A model generated the notes under the pieces. It worked only from the letters and a program-made list of their open reading frames with translations. It was not told the origin of the DNA and searched no databases. Shown here one piece after another: positions 20,613 through 29,276 of a DNA stretch of 64,000 bases (positions are counted from its first letter, which is position 1; each line of letters opens with the position of its first letter). The DNA is from Halopseudomonas pertucinogena (GTDB taxonomy: Bacteria > Pseudomonadota > Gammaproteobacteria > Pseudomonadales > Pseudomonadaceae). Both the position numbers and the translations under genes were made by a program. The stretch is taken from positions 151,172 through 215,171 of the forward strand of contig NZ_BMNN01000003.1 in the NCBI RefSeq assembly GCF_014646575.1, read 5' to 3'.

Positions 20613-20653
20613 GCCGGAAGCGGCAGAACCTGTCCTGTCCTGCCGCTTCCGGC
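20613..20653. repeat. Perfect 14-bp inverted repeat between guaB and guaA
   Basis: GCCGGAAGCGGCAG and its exact complement flank a 13-nt loop. There is no T-run, so it is not a classic terminator. It may be a REP-like element, an RNA-stability structure or a partial attenuator setting the guaB:guaA ratio. Confidence 0.65.
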
Positions 20654-20676
20654 ACCGTTACATCACTTGCTGCCTG

Positions 20677-22149
20677 TCAGCTGACCCGATAGTTCGGCGC
20701 TTCCTTGGTAATCTGCACGTCATGCACGTGGGATTCGGTCATGCCGGCACCGGTAATGCGCACGAATTCGGGCTTGGTGCGCATCTCCTCGATGCTGGCG
20801 CAGCCGGTGTAGCCCATGGCGGAACGCAGGCCGCCCATCAGCTGATGGATGATGGCTGCCAGTGGCCCCTTGTACGGTACGCGACCTTCAATACCCTCGG
20901 GCACCAGCTTCTCGGCGCTGGCGGTGGGGTCCTGGAAATAGCGGTCGGCGGAGCCACCGCCGGCGTTGGCCATGGCGCCCAGCGAACCCATGCCGCGGTA
21001 GGCCTTGTAGGAACGGCCCTGGAACAGTTCGATCTCGCCGGGCGCCTCTTCGGTACCGGCGAACATGGAGCCCATCATCACTACCGAGGCGCCGGCGGCA
21101 ATGGCCTTGGCCAGGTCACCGGAGAAGCGGATGCCACCGTCGGCAATCAGCGGGACGCCAGTGTCCTTCAGCGCGGCGGCCACATCGGCAATGGCGGATA
21201 TCTGCGGAACACCGACTCCGGCAACGATGCGGGTGGTGCAGATGGAGCCCGGGCCGATACCAACCTTGACCGCATCGGCACCTGCAGCTGCCAGCGCCAG
21301 CGCGGCGGCGCCGGTGGCGATGTTGCCACCGATCACCTGAATATGGGGATAGGTCTGCTTGACCCAGCGGACGCGTTCGATGACACCCTTGGAATGACCG
21401 TGGGCGGTATCGACGATGATCACATCTACACCGGCCTGGACAAGTGCGTTGACCCGCTCCTCGGTCTCGGCACCGGTGCCGACTGCCGCGCCGACGCGCA
21501 GCTGGCCATGCTCGTCCTTGCTCGCCAGCGGGTAGGCCTTGGCCTTTTCGATGTCATTGACCGTCATCATGCCCTTGAGGCGGAAGTTGTCGTCCACCAC
21601 CAGCACGCGCTCGATGCGATGCTTGTGCAGCAGCTTGCGCACTTCATCGGTGGAGGAGCCTTCCTTGACGGTAACCAGACGCTCCTTAGGCGTCATCACA
21701 TCGCGGACGCGGGCATCGAGGCGGGTTTCAAAGCGGATGTCCCGGGAAGTGACGATGCCGACCAGGTCACCGTTGTACAGCACCGGCACGCCGGAGATGT
21801 TGTTCTGGTGGGTCAGCTCGAACAGCTGGGCGACGCTGGCGTCCGCCTCGATGGTGATCGGGTCCTTGACCACACCGGACTCGAATTTCTTGACCTTGCG
21901 GACCTCATTGGCCTGCTGTTCGATGGTCATGTTCTTGTGGATGATGCCGATGCCCCCTTCCTGCGCCATGGCAATGGCCAGGCGGGCCTCGGTAACCGTG
22001 TCCATGGCTGCCGACACCAGCGGCATGCTCAACTCGATCCCGCGGGTAAGACGCGTGTTGAGGCTGACATCCTTGGGCAGCACTTCGGAATAACCGGGCA
22101 CCAGCAGAATGTCATCAAAAGTAAGGGCTTCTTGGCGAATACGCAGCAT
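20677..22149 (-). CDS. guaB: IMP dehydrogenase
   Basis: The 490-residue enzyme oxidises IMP to XMP, the committed step to GMP. The barrel has the catalytic loop GPGSICTTR, and [10 protein letters not shown] and [10 protein letters not shown] for substrate binding. Two CBS domains are inserted at about residues 93-205. The start at 22149 ([13 protein letters not shown]) is the family start; the longer open frame runs into the promoter. It heads guaB-guaA-purC. Confidence 0.98.
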   Translation of the reverse strand: MLRIRQEALTFDDILLVPGYSEVLPKDVSLNTRLTRGIELSMPLVSAAMDTVTEARLAIAMAQEGGIGIIHKNMTIEQQANEVRKVKKFESGVVKDPITIEADASVAQLFELTHQNNISGVPVLYNGDLVGIVTSRDIRFETRLDARVRDVMTPKERLVTVKEGSSTDEVRKLLHKHRIERVLVVDDNFRLKGMMTVNDIEKAKAYPLASKDEHGQLRVGAAVGTGAETEERVNALVQAGVDVIIVDTAHGHSKGVIERVRWVKQTYPHIQVIGGNIATGAAALALAAAGADAVKVGIGPGSICTTRIVAGVGVPQISAIADVAAALKDTGVPLIADGGIRFSGDLAKAIAAGASVVMMGSMFAGTEEAPGEIELFQGRSYKAYRGMGSLGAMANAGGGSADRYFQDPTASAEKLVPEGIEGRVPYKGPLAAIIHQLMGGLRSAMGYTGCASIEEMRTKPEFVRITGAGMTESHVHDVQITKEAPNYRVS

Positions 22150-22186
22150 AGCGGGAGCTCCCGAGCGGGAAAAATGGAAGCGCGCC

Positions 22187-22215
22187 ATTATACCCACAGA
22201 GCGGCCGGCACTCAA
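22187..22215 (-). promoter_or_regulatory. guaB: guaB promoter with GC-rich discriminator
   Basis: The minus strand has TTGAGT, exactly 17 bp, then consensus TATAAT followed by GGCGCGC. A GC-rich discriminator is typical of promoters repressed during the stringent response, which is known for E. coli guaBA. The -10 lies 38 bp before the start codon. Confidence 0.7.
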
Positions 22216-22251
22216 ATACAATCAGCCGTCCTGAACTGCTAACATGCGCGC

Positions 22252-23631
22252 ATGAACAACGATGACGACATCTTCCGACGTTTGGGCACAGAACGCGAGG
22301 TTCTGACCGTCAGCCAGCTGAACGCGCGGGCGCGCAGGCTGCTGGAGGAAGTCTTCCCGCAGGTCTGGGTCGAAGGGGAGCTGTCCAATCTGGCGCGCCC
22401 CTCGTCAGGCCACCTGTATTTCACCCTCAAGGACAGCGGCGCCCAGGTACGCTGCGCGCTGTTCCGCCAGAATGCCGCCCGGGTACGCATGGATCTGCGC
22501 GATGGCCTGCTGGTGCGTGCCCGTGGCCGGGTCAGCCTGTATGAAGGGCGTGGCGACTACCAGATGATCCTCGACGCGCTGGAGCCGGCCGGTGACGGCG
22601 CGCTGCGTCAGGCCTTCGAGGCGCTCAAGCTCAGGCTGCAGAATGAAGGCCTGTTCGCCGCTGAACGCAAGCGGCCCCTGCCCTCCCACCCCGTACGCAT
22701 CGGCGTGATCACCTCACCCAGCGGCGCCGCGGTACGCGACATCATCAGCGTGTTCGGCCGCCGTGCGCCCTTTATCGAGCTGGTGATCAGTCCCACCGCA
22801 GTGCAGGGGCGCAACGCGGCGCCACAGATTGTCCAGGCGCTGGAGCGAGCCGATCGCGCCGGCTTCGACGCGCTCATCCTCGCGCGCGGCGGCGGATCGC
22901 TGGAGGACCTGTGGCCGTTCAACGAGGAGATCGTTGCCCGGGCCGTCGCTGCCTGCAGGACCCCGGTCGTCAGCGCGGTGGGTCATGAGACCGATGTGTC
23001 CATCAGCGACTTCGTCGCCGACCTGCGCGCACCCACCCCTTCGGCGGCGGCGGAGCTGCTCAGTCCGGACACCCCGGCGATGCTCCGGCAGCTCGAGCGC
23101 TTCCAGCGCCAGTTGCAGCAATGCATGAAGACCCGCCTGAGTCAGGACCGCCTTCGCCTTGAAGGACTGAGGCGACGCCTGCGCCACCCGGGCGAGCGTC
23201 TGGCCCAGCAGAGTCAGCGCCTCGACGAGCTGGACATGCGACTGCAACGGGCCTGGGGGCAGCGCCTGGAGCAGCGCCGGCTGCAGCTGAACCACCTCCA
23301 GGGTCGGCTGCAGCACCAGCATCCGGAACGCATGCTGCGGCTGTTGCATGAACGCCTTGCTCTGCTGCGCCAGCGTCTTCCGCGTGCGATGGAGCACCAG
23401 CTGCAGCAGCGCCGTCAGCGTCTGGAAAGCACTGCCCAGGGCCTGCACCTGATCAGCCCACTTGCCACCCTCGGGCGCGGCTACAGCATCCTGCTGAACC
23501 AGCAGGGCCAGGCTGTACGCCGGCAGCAGGACGCGCGCCCCGGCGAACGCCTGCAAGCGCGGCTCGCCGAGGGCGAGCTGACCCTGCGGGTCGAGCCCGA
23601 CGAGCCGCACACCCTGTCGCTGCTGGATTAG
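22252..23631 (+). CDS. xseA: Exodeoxyribonuclease VII large subunit
   Basis: The 459-residue protein has the N-terminal OB fold (TVSQLNARARRLLEEVFPQ and VEGELSNL), the catalytic domain (VRIGVITSPSGAAVRDI, ARGGGSLEDLWPFNEE, VGHETDVSISDFVAD) and the long coiled-coil region from about residue 275, rich in Leu, Gln and Arg. It degrades single-stranded DNA. It is divergent from guaB, the usual Pseudomonas arrangement. Confidence 0.97.
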   Translation: MNNDDDIFRRLGTEREVLTVSQLNARARRLLEEVFPQVWVEGELSNLARPSSGHLYFTLKDSGAQVRCALFRQNAARVRMDLRDGLLVRARGRVSLYEGRGDYQMILDALEPAGDGALRQAFEALKLRLQNEGLFAAERKRPLPSHPVRIGVITSPSGAAVRDIISVFGRRAPFIELVISPTAVQGRNAAPQIVQALERADRAGFDALILARGGGSLEDLWPFNEEIVARAVAACRTPVVSAVGHETDVSISDFVADLRAPTPSAAAELLSPDTPAMLRQLERFQRQLQQCMKTRLSQDRLRLEGLRRRLRHPGERLAQQSQRLDELDMRLQRAWGQRLEQRRLQLNHLQGRLQHQHPERMLRLLHERLALLRQRLPRAMEHQLQQRRQRLESTAQGLHLISPLATLGRGYSILLNQQGQAVRRQQDARPGERLQARLAEGELTLRVEPDEPHTLSLLD

Positions 23632-23736
23632 TTCGCACGTCGCGCGCCGGCGCTACGGCTTTGTCACAGGTGTTTTGCTAAGATAGTCCCGCGCCTCGCT
23701 CGGGGCGCATCCATTCACCAACCACTGTGGAAAGTC

Positions 23737-25011
23737 ATGGAAGCGCAATACAACGATGTCATCAACTGGCTGGAAGACTACCCCCAGCTGTATACCCTCA
23801 TCAGCCTGTCACTGCTGATCCTGGGCGCCTGGCTGGCGAACTGGGTGGTCAAGCGCATTCTCGTGCGGGGACTGATCCGCCTGCTCAAGGCCACCCCTAT
23901 TGGCCAGGACCCGTCGCTGGAAAACGCACGCTTCATCTCGCGACTGGCCAACATCGTCCCGGCGCTGATCCTGACCGCCGGCATCGGCCTGATCCCCGGC
24001 CTGCCGGACGTGCTGGTCACCGTGGTGCGCAACGTCTGCGGCGCCTTCATCATCCTGACCATCGCCCTGGCCATCACCAATGTGCTGACTGCGGTCAACG
24101 CCATCTACGAGAAGCGGCCGAAGGCCGTCAACAAGCCGATCAAGGGCTACATCCAGATCATCAACATCGTGATCTACTCGATCGCCACCATCCTGATCAT
24201 CGCCACGCTGATCGACCGCTCGCCGCTGATCCTGCTCTCCGGTCTGGGGGCCATGGCCGCGGTGCTGATGCTGATCTTCCAGGACACTCTGCTGTCACTG
24301 GTGGCCAGCGTACAGATCAATTCCAACGACATCGTCCGCGTCGGCGACTGGGTGGAGATGCCGGCGCTCAGCGCCGATGGCTTCGTCATCGATATCTCCT
24401 TGCACACGGTAAAGGTGCAGAACTGGGACAAGACGGTGACCACCATCCCGACCAAGCGGCTGATCAGCGATCCGTTCAAGAACTGGCGCGGCATGCAGGA
24501 GTCCGGTGGTCGACGCATCAAGCGCGCGCTGGTGCTGGACCAGCAGAGCGTGCATTTCCTGGATGAAGAGGAAAAGAATCACCTGCGCCGCTTCCGCCTG
24601 CTGCGCGATTACCTGCGCGACAAGGAGGCGGAAATTGCCGACTGGAACAAACAGCTGGAAGAAGCCGGGGAAGAGCCGCTGAATACCCGGCGCATCACCA
24701 ACATCGGCACCTTCCGCGCCTATGTCGAGCGCTACCTGCGTGCCCATCCCGGCATCCATCAGGACATGACCTTCATCGTGCGCCTGCTGGAGCCCACCGC
24801 CCAGGGGCTGCCGCTGGAGATCTACTGCTTCACCAATACCGTGGCCTGGGTCCCTTACGAGGGCATCCAGGGTGACGTGTTCGACCATCTGCTGGCAATC
24901 GTGCCGGAATTCGGTCTGAGGGTGTATCAGGCTCCCAGTGGTCAGGACATGCGCGATATCGGCAAGGCACGCTCCTCGGACGAGCAGCGGGGCGTTTCCT
25001 CCCTCGGCTGA
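23737..25011 (+). CDS. MscS-family mechanosensitive channel, YbdG-like
   Basis: The 424-residue protein has about five membrane helices in the first 190 residues, then the MscS beta domain (FQDTLLSLVASVQINSNDIVRVGDWVE is interrupted only by short loops) and a cytoplasmic region with a DYLRDKEAEIADWNKQLEEAGE insertion. That insertion and the length match E. coli YbdG (MscM-type, a miniconductance channel) better than the small MscS. It responds to membrane tension or osmotic downshift. A strong terminator follows. Confidence 0.9.
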   Translation: MEAQYNDVINWLEDYPQLYTLISLSLLILGAWLANWVVKRILVRGLIRLLKATPIGQDPSLENARFISRLANIVPALILTAGIGLIPGLPDVLVTVVRNVCGAFIILTIALAITNVLTAVNAIYEKRPKAVNKPIKGYIQIINIVIYSIATILIIATLIDRSPLILLSGLGAMAAVLMLIFQDTLLSLVASVQINSNDIVRVGDWVEMPALSADGFVIDISLHTVKVQNWDKTVTTIPTKRLISDPFKNWRGMQESGGRRIKRALVLDQQSVHFLDEEEKNHLRRFRLLRDYLRDKEAEIADWNKQLEEAGEEPLNTRRITNIGTFRAYVERYLRAHPGIHQDMTFIVRLLEPTAQGLPLEIYCFTNTVAWVPYEGIQGDVFDHLLAIVPEFGLRVYQAPSGQDMRDIGKARSSDEQRGVSSLG

Positions 25012-25017
25012 GACTGG

Positions 25018-25043
25018 CGGCGCGCCTGCGGGCGCGCCGTTTT
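25018..25043 (+). terminator. Intrinsic terminator after the mechanosensitive channel gene
   Basis: A perfect 9-bp stem CGGCGCGCC with loop TGCG is followed by TTTT, 7 bp after the stop codon. Confidence 0.88.
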
Positions 25044-25136
25044 CTGCTGCAACGCGGCGAAAAAAACCGGCCGTCAGCAATCATGCATCTCGGCGAACCC
25101 AATTCTCGCTGGAGAATTGCTATTTAACGCAAGCAA

Positions 25137-25165
25137 TTGTCATAAAAACCCGCTCGCCGTAGAAT
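25137..25165 (+). promoter_or_regulatory. leuA: leuA promoter
   Basis: TTGTCA, exactly 17 bp, TAGAAT. A start point 7-8 bp after the -10 would fall at about 25172-25173, on the first base of a short open frame (25173-25250). Confidence 0.75.
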
Positions 25166-25172
25166 TTACGGC

Positions 25173-25250
25173 ATGAAAACGCCACATACCCTCATCACCC
25201 TCCGGCAGCATGCCTGCCTCTGCCTGGTCAGCCGACGACTGCGCCACTGA
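25173..25250 (+). CDS. Candidate leaderless leader peptide of leuA
   Basis: The frame encodes 25 residues beginning MKTPHTLITLRQH, continuing with a C-L-C-L-V core and ending SRRLRH. Five of 25 residues are Leu, two of them flanking the second Cys. It starts 7 bp after the -10 element of a near-consensus promoter, so the mRNA would begin at or next to the AUG with no ribosome binding site. It stops 74 bp before leuA. The position and composition suggest an attenuating leader peptide sensing leucine supply; that role is inferred. The 74 bp between it and leuA have a weak GGCCG/CGGCC hairpin and no T-run. Confidence 0.55.
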   Translation: MKTPHTLITLRQHACLCLVSRRLRH

Positions 25251-25324
25251 CGCGCTTGGCCGCCCGATCTCCGGCCTGACCCACCGTCGGCCTCCCTGAA
25301 TTCAGATAGCAACAGGATGACACC

Positions 25325-26995
25325 ATGACCATGCTCCGCGACCCATCCAGCAAGTACCGCCCGTTCACCCCCATCGCCCTGCCGGACCGCACCTGGCCGG
25401 ACAAGGTCATTGACCGCGCACCCATCTGGCTGTCCACCGACCTGCGCGATGGCAACCAGTCGCTGATCGAGCCGATGGATGCGCAGAAGAAGATGCGTTT
25501 CTTCAAGTGCCTGGTGGCGGTGGGCCTGAAGGAGATCGAGGTGGGCTTTCCCTCTGCATCGCAGACCGACTTCGACTTCGTGCGCGAGCTGATCGAGGGT
25601 GATCACATCCCCGAGGATGTCACCATCCAGGTGCTGACCCAGGCCCGTGACGATCTGATCGAGCGCACCTTCGAATCGCTGAAGGGCGCGAAGCGCGCCA
25701 TCGTGCATTACTACAACGCCTGTGCACCGGCCTTCCGCCAGATCGTGTTCAATCAGGACAAGGCCGGGGTCAAGGCCATCGCCATTGCCGCCGGCAGGAC
25801 CATCCGCCGTCTGGCACAGGCTGCACCGGAGACCGAATGGCGGTTCGAGTATTCCCCCGAGGTATTCAGCTCCACCGAGACCGATTTCGCCGTCGAGGTG
25901 TGCAATGCGGTGATCGAGGTATTCGAGCCGACCCCGGACAACAGGCTGATCCTCAACCTGCCGGCGACCATCGAATGCTCCACGCCGAACAACTATGCCG
26001 ACCAGATCGAGTGGTTCGGGCGGCATATCGACCGCCGTGACAGCGTCATCATCAGCGTGCATACCCACAACGACCGGGGCACCGGCGTGGCCGCCTCGGA
26101 GCTGGCGGTGATGGCCGGCGCCGACCGGGTCGAGGGTTGCCTGTTCGGCAACGGCGAGCGTACCGGCAACGTCTGTCTGGTTACCCTGGCCCTGAACCTG
26201 TACACCCAGGGCGTCGATCCGCAGCTGGACTTCTCCGATATCGATGCGGTGCGCAAGGTGGTGGAGGAGTGCAACGAATTGCCGGTACACCCGCGCCACC
26301 CCTATGTGGGCGACCTGGTTCACACCGCCTTCTCCGGTTCTCACCAGGACGCCATCCGCAAGGGCTTTGCCCGGCAGGACCCGAATGGCATCTGGGAAGT
26401 ACCCTATCTGCCGATCGACCCGGCGGACATCGGCCGCAGCTACGAGGCAGTGATCCGCGTCAACAGCCAGTCCGGCAAGGGTGGCATCACCTTCCTGCTG
26501 GAACAGGAGTACGGCATCAGCCTGCCACGGCGCATGCAGATCGAGTTCAGCCAGGTGGTGCAGAACGAAACCGACCGCCTCGGACTGGAGATGACCGCCC
26601 AGCAGATCTATCAGCTGCTGGAAAAGGAGTATCTGCACGCGGAAACGCCCTATACCCTGGTCCGTCATCGTCTGCAGGAAGAGGACGGCACCAGCGCGGT
26701 GGATATCGAGGTAGCCGAAGCCGGAGTGACCCATCACTGGCGCGGCACAGGCAAGGGCCCGCTGGAAGCGCTGGTGTCGGCACTGCCGGTGGAGATCGAG
26801 ATCATGGATTACAGCGAGCATGCCATCGGCGCGGGCAGTGATGCCAGGGCGGCGGCCTATATCGAGATCCGCATGGGCAACGGGCGCTCGCTCCACGGCA
26901 TCGGCATCGACGAAAACCTCACTACCGCCAGCTTCCGCGCGTTGTTCAGCGCAGTGAACCGGGCCATGCGTCAGGAACAGGCCAGGGCGGCCTGA
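25325..26995 (+). CDS. leuA: 2-isopropylmalate synthase, long (type 2) form
   Basis: The 556-residue enzyme condenses acetyl-CoA with 2-oxoisovalerate, the first step of leucine synthesis. The catalytic domain shows [27 protein letters not shown] (metal His-x-His) and [12 protein letters not shown]. The C-terminal part (from about residue 430) is the LeuA regulatory domain that binds leucine. The 556-residue length marks the LeuA2 type used by Pseudomonas and actinobacteria. AGGAT precedes the start. Confidence 0.97.
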   Translation: MTMLRDPSSKYRPFTPIALPDRTWPDKVIDRAPIWLSTDLRDGNQSLIEPMDAQKKMRFFKCLVAVGLKEIEVGFPSASQTDFDFVRELIEGDHIPEDVTIQVLTQARDDLIERTFESLKGAKRAIVHYYNACAPAFRQIVFNQDKAGVKAIAIAAGRTIRRLAQAAPETEWRFEYSPEVFSSTETDFAVEVCNAVIEVFEPTPDNRLILNLPATIECSTPNNYADQIEWFGRHIDRRDSVIISVHTHNDRGTGVAASELAVMAGADRVEGCLFGNGERTGNVCLVTLALNLYTQGVDPQLDFSDIDAVRKVVEECNELPVHPRHPYVGDLVHTAFSGSHQDAIRKGFARQDPNGIWEVPYLPIDPADIGRSYEAVIRVNSQSGKGGITFLLEQEYGISLPRRMQIEFSQVVQNETDRLGLEMTAQQIYQLLEKEYLHAETPYTLVRHRLQEEDGTSAVDIEVAEAGVTHHWRGTGKGPLEALVSALPVEIEIMDYSEHAIGAGSDARAAAYIEIRMGNGRSLHGIGIDENLTTASFRALFSAVNRAMRQEQARAA

Positions 26996-27049
26996 GGGGC
27001 CTTTGAAAGGAGAGCGGTGAGGGAGCATTCGCCCATCGAGGCGACATCC

Positions 27050-27092
27050 GGGGCTGCTGCGCAGCCCAATCGCCCCGGGGTCGGGGCTCCTA
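27050..27092. repeat. REP-like palindromic element after leuA
   Basis: GGGCTGC-tgc-GCAGCCC is followed by CGCCCCGGGGTCGGGGCTCC, a sequence shared with 8615-8634 and nearly with 8798-8817. It sits 54 bp downstream of the leuA stop. Confidence 0.7.
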
Positions 27093-27100
27093 CAAACGGC

Positions 27101-27285
27101 GGCACGAAGCAGGTGGTTTTGCGTACACCGGATGGCACGAAGCAGGTTGTTTGCGAACGCCGGGTGGCGCGAAACAGTTGGTTTGCGTACGCCGGGTGGC
27201 GCGAAACAGTTGGTTTGCGTATGCCGGGTGGCACGAAACAGTGGGTTTGCGTATGCCGGGTGGCACGAAACCGCTGGGTTTCGTG
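27101..27285. repeat. Minisatellite: five tandem copies of a 32-bp unit plus a partial copy
   Basis: Units begin GGCACGAA or GGCGCGAA and end CGCCGGGT or TGCCGGGT. The third and fourth units differ at one position, and the outer units diverge more. The first is 33 bp. No unique spacers separate the copies, so it is not a CRISPR array. It has open frames in several phases but no start signal. With the neighbouring REP elements it fills the 381-bp gap between leuA and the ctaG-like gene. Confidence 0.88.
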
Positions 27286-27316
27286 GAGCGGCGCCGGGGC
27301 GCCGGACCGCCTCGCC

Positions 27317-27342
27317 GCGATTGGCGCGCGAAGCGCGCCCGG
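27317..27342. repeat. Palindromic element shared with the 8738-8820 REP
   Basis: GCGATTGGCGCGCGAAGCGC and the following 6 bp match 8759-8784 with two differences. The core is a GGCGCGC/GCGCGCC palindrome. Confidence 0.65.
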
Positions 27343-27377
27343 AATCGGCACCTCTATCGGCCCGGTGCGACAGCGGG

Positions 27378-28061
27378 TTAGGGTTTGACCGGCTGGTCGG
27401 CAGCGGCATCGCTGTCCAGCTGCCGCAACAGACGCCCGCCGAGTACGATCCCGCCGGCCAGATAGGCCAGCCCACCCCAGGCCGCCATCAGCACACCGCC
27501 GAAACGCTGATCCTCCAGCTGCTCGAAGCCGAACGCGCCCAGGCACAGTTCGGCCGGGTAGATGAGCTTAGGTGCCATCATCAGCAACACCCCGAGCATG
27601 GTCATGTGCATCAGCGTCAGCGCAAACCCGAACATGACCGCCAACAGATCGCGTCGCTCTCGGGCTGCCATTCCTGCCAGCCAGACCGACAGTCCCACCA
27701 GCAGGAAGCTCAGCTGCTGAACGACAAACACACCGACATGGCGCGCCGCTGCCTCGTGCATGGCAGGGGCGTGCCAGCCCCATACCACTACCATCTCCAG
27801 TGCGAAGGCGAGCATCATCCAGCCGCGCCTATTACCGCCCAGCGTCAGGCCCGAGTGCACCAGTCCCACAGCCAGCAGTGGCGCCACCAGGGCGACCACT
27901 CCCAGATGCAACAGCATATGGGCAGAAAAGGCAGTACGGCTCATCGCCGGCAAGGGTCCGAGCCACAGGCCGGCCAGGATCAGCAGGCCGGCCAGCAGCC
28001 AGCCGTTGACCGTGGCCGACCGGCGGCCATCATCGCCCTGGCTCAGACCGGCAGTCGTCAT
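27378..28061 (-). CDS. Cytochrome c oxidase assembly protein, caa3-type CtaG family
   Basis: The 227-residue membrane protein has about six helices with conserved histidines in HMLLHLG, WGWHAPAMHEAA and LMHMTMLG. These match the caa3_CtaG family involved in copper delivery to cytochrome c oxidase. The upstream gene encodes an SCO protein, and its stop overlaps this start, supporting a joint copper-assembly role. It is not the Cox11-type CtaG. Confidence 0.87.
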   Translation of the reverse strand: MTTAGLSQGDDGRRSATVNGWLLAGLLILAGLWLGPLPAMSRTAFSAHMLLHLGVVALVAPLLAVGLVHSGLTLGGNRRGWMMLAFALEMVVVWGWHAPAMHEAAARHVGVFVVQQLSFLLVGLSVWLAGMAARERRDLLAVMFGFALTLMHMTMLGVLLMMAPKLIYPAELCLGAFGFEQLEDQRFGGVLMAAWGGLAYLAGGIVLGGRLLRQLDSDAAADQPVKP

Positions 28062-28657
28062 CCGGACAGCCCCTCTGCGATATCCTCCGCCAGGCGCTGG
28101 CCCGTTCCCTGCCCGGCAAGACGGCGGCTGAGCTCCCCGTCAGGGCTGAGCAGAAACAGGGTGGTGCTGTGATCCAGCATATAGCTGTCACCGGTGGGCA
28201 CTCTGCGCGAATAGATGCCCCAGGCGTCAGCCACCTGCTCTATCTGTTCCGGCGTACCGGTCAGGCCGAGCAGACGCTCATCGAAGAAATCCAGATAACG
28301 GGCCAGATGTTCGGGCGTGTCACGCTCGGGATCGAGGGTGACAAATACCGGTTGCAGTCGTTCCGCCTCGCTACCCATATGTTCCAGTGCCTGGGCCACC
28401 TGATTGAGGGTGGCCGGACAGATATCGGCACAATGGGTAAAACCGAAGAACACCAGCACCCAGCTGTCGCCGGACAGGCTGGCGGTTGCCGAACGTCCGT
28501 ACTGGTCGCTGAGCTGCCCAAGGGCCTCCCAGGCCTGCCGGTCGATACTTGCCGACACCGGCGAGCGGGCCGGCCAGGCATACCAGGAAACGGGTAGCGC
28601 CAGGCTCAGCACCAGCAGGCTGATACCTGTAATCCACAGCGATCTGGATAAACCCAT
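28058..28657 (-). CDS. SCO1/SenC family copper chaperone
   Basis: The 199-residue protein has an N-terminal membrane anchor (about residues 8-28) and a periplasmic thioredoxin fold. The copper ligands are present: CADIC for the CxxxC motif and the later His in MLDHSTTLFL. Such proteins load or reduce the CuA site of cytochrome oxidase. The ATGA overlap with the CtaG-family gene makes a two-gene operon. Confidence 0.92.
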   Translation of the reverse strand: MGLSRSLWITGISLLVLSLALPVSWYAWPARSPVSASIDRQAWEALGQLSDQYGRSATASLSGDSWVLVFFGFTHCADICPATLNQVAQALEHMGSEAERLQPVFVTLDPERDTPEHLARYLDFFDERLLGLTGTPEQIEQVADAWGIYSRRVPTGDSYMLDHSTTLFLLSPDGELSRRLAGQGTGQRLAEDIAEGLSG

Positions 28658-28778
28658 CTGCGCACCCGCTCCCCTGCCTGCCCCAGAGCTATGGAGGTGC
28701 GCCCGCCGCCCTTGGTTCCCGGCGAGTTGCCTTTACCGGCCGCTTTGATAAGGTCGATGGGTCAATCAAGGAGGTCTT

Positions 28779-29219
28779 ATGAGTTTTGAAGTCTACCTGT
28801 CCGGCGAAATCCATACCGAATGGCGTGAGGAGATCAAGCGCGGAGCCGAGGCCAGGGGCCTGGATATCATCTTTACCGCCCCGGTCACCGACCATGATGC
28901 CAGCGACGCCGCGGGGGATCATCTCGGCCCACAGAGCGAAGGTTTCTGGCGGGATCACAAGTCGTCCAAGGTCAATGCCATCCGCACCAGAACGCTGATC
29001 GAACGAAGCGATCTGGTCGTAGTGCGCTTCGGCGACAAGTACAAGCAGTGGAACGCGGCCTTTGACGCCGGCTACTGCGCCGCCCTGGACAAGCCCTACA
29101 TCACCCTGCACGACGAGGACATCATCCACCCCCTGAAGGAAGTGGATGCCGCCGCGCTGGCCTGGGCCACCACTACCGAGCAGGTGGTCGAGACACTGGC
29201 CTATGTGCTGCGTGACTGA
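28779..29219 (+). CDS. YtoQ family protein
   Basis: The 146-residue protein matches the YtoQ family, with VYLSGEIHTEWREEI, FTAPVTDHDASDAAGD and RFGDKYKQWNAAFDAGYCAAL. The family resembles nucleoside 2-deoxyribosyltransferase folds, but no activity has been settled to my knowledge. A GGAGG site lies 7 bp before the start. It is divergent from the SCO gene and convergent with the nitronate monooxygenase gene. Confidence 0.88.
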   Translation: MSFEVYLSGEIHTEWREEIKRGAEARGLDIIFTAPVTDHDASDAAGDHLGPQSEGFWRDHKSSKVNAIRTRTLIERSDLVVVRFGDKYKQWNAAFDAGYCAALDKPYITLHDEDIIHPLKEVDAAALAWATTTEQVVETLAYVLRD

Positions 29220-29276
29220 CGCCGCGGCGTCATCTCCGATGGGCGCGGCGATGACCGCCGCGTCCTCCGGCACATG

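Noticed and set aside
27101-27285. CRISPR-like array
   Set aside because: The 32-bp units follow each other without unique spacers and no cas genes are present.
25166-27475. A 769-codon open frame antisense to leuA and the minisatellite
   Set aside because: High-GC genes commonly leave long antisense frames open. It overlaps leuA fully, has no ribosome binding site and its composition is that of a shadow frame.
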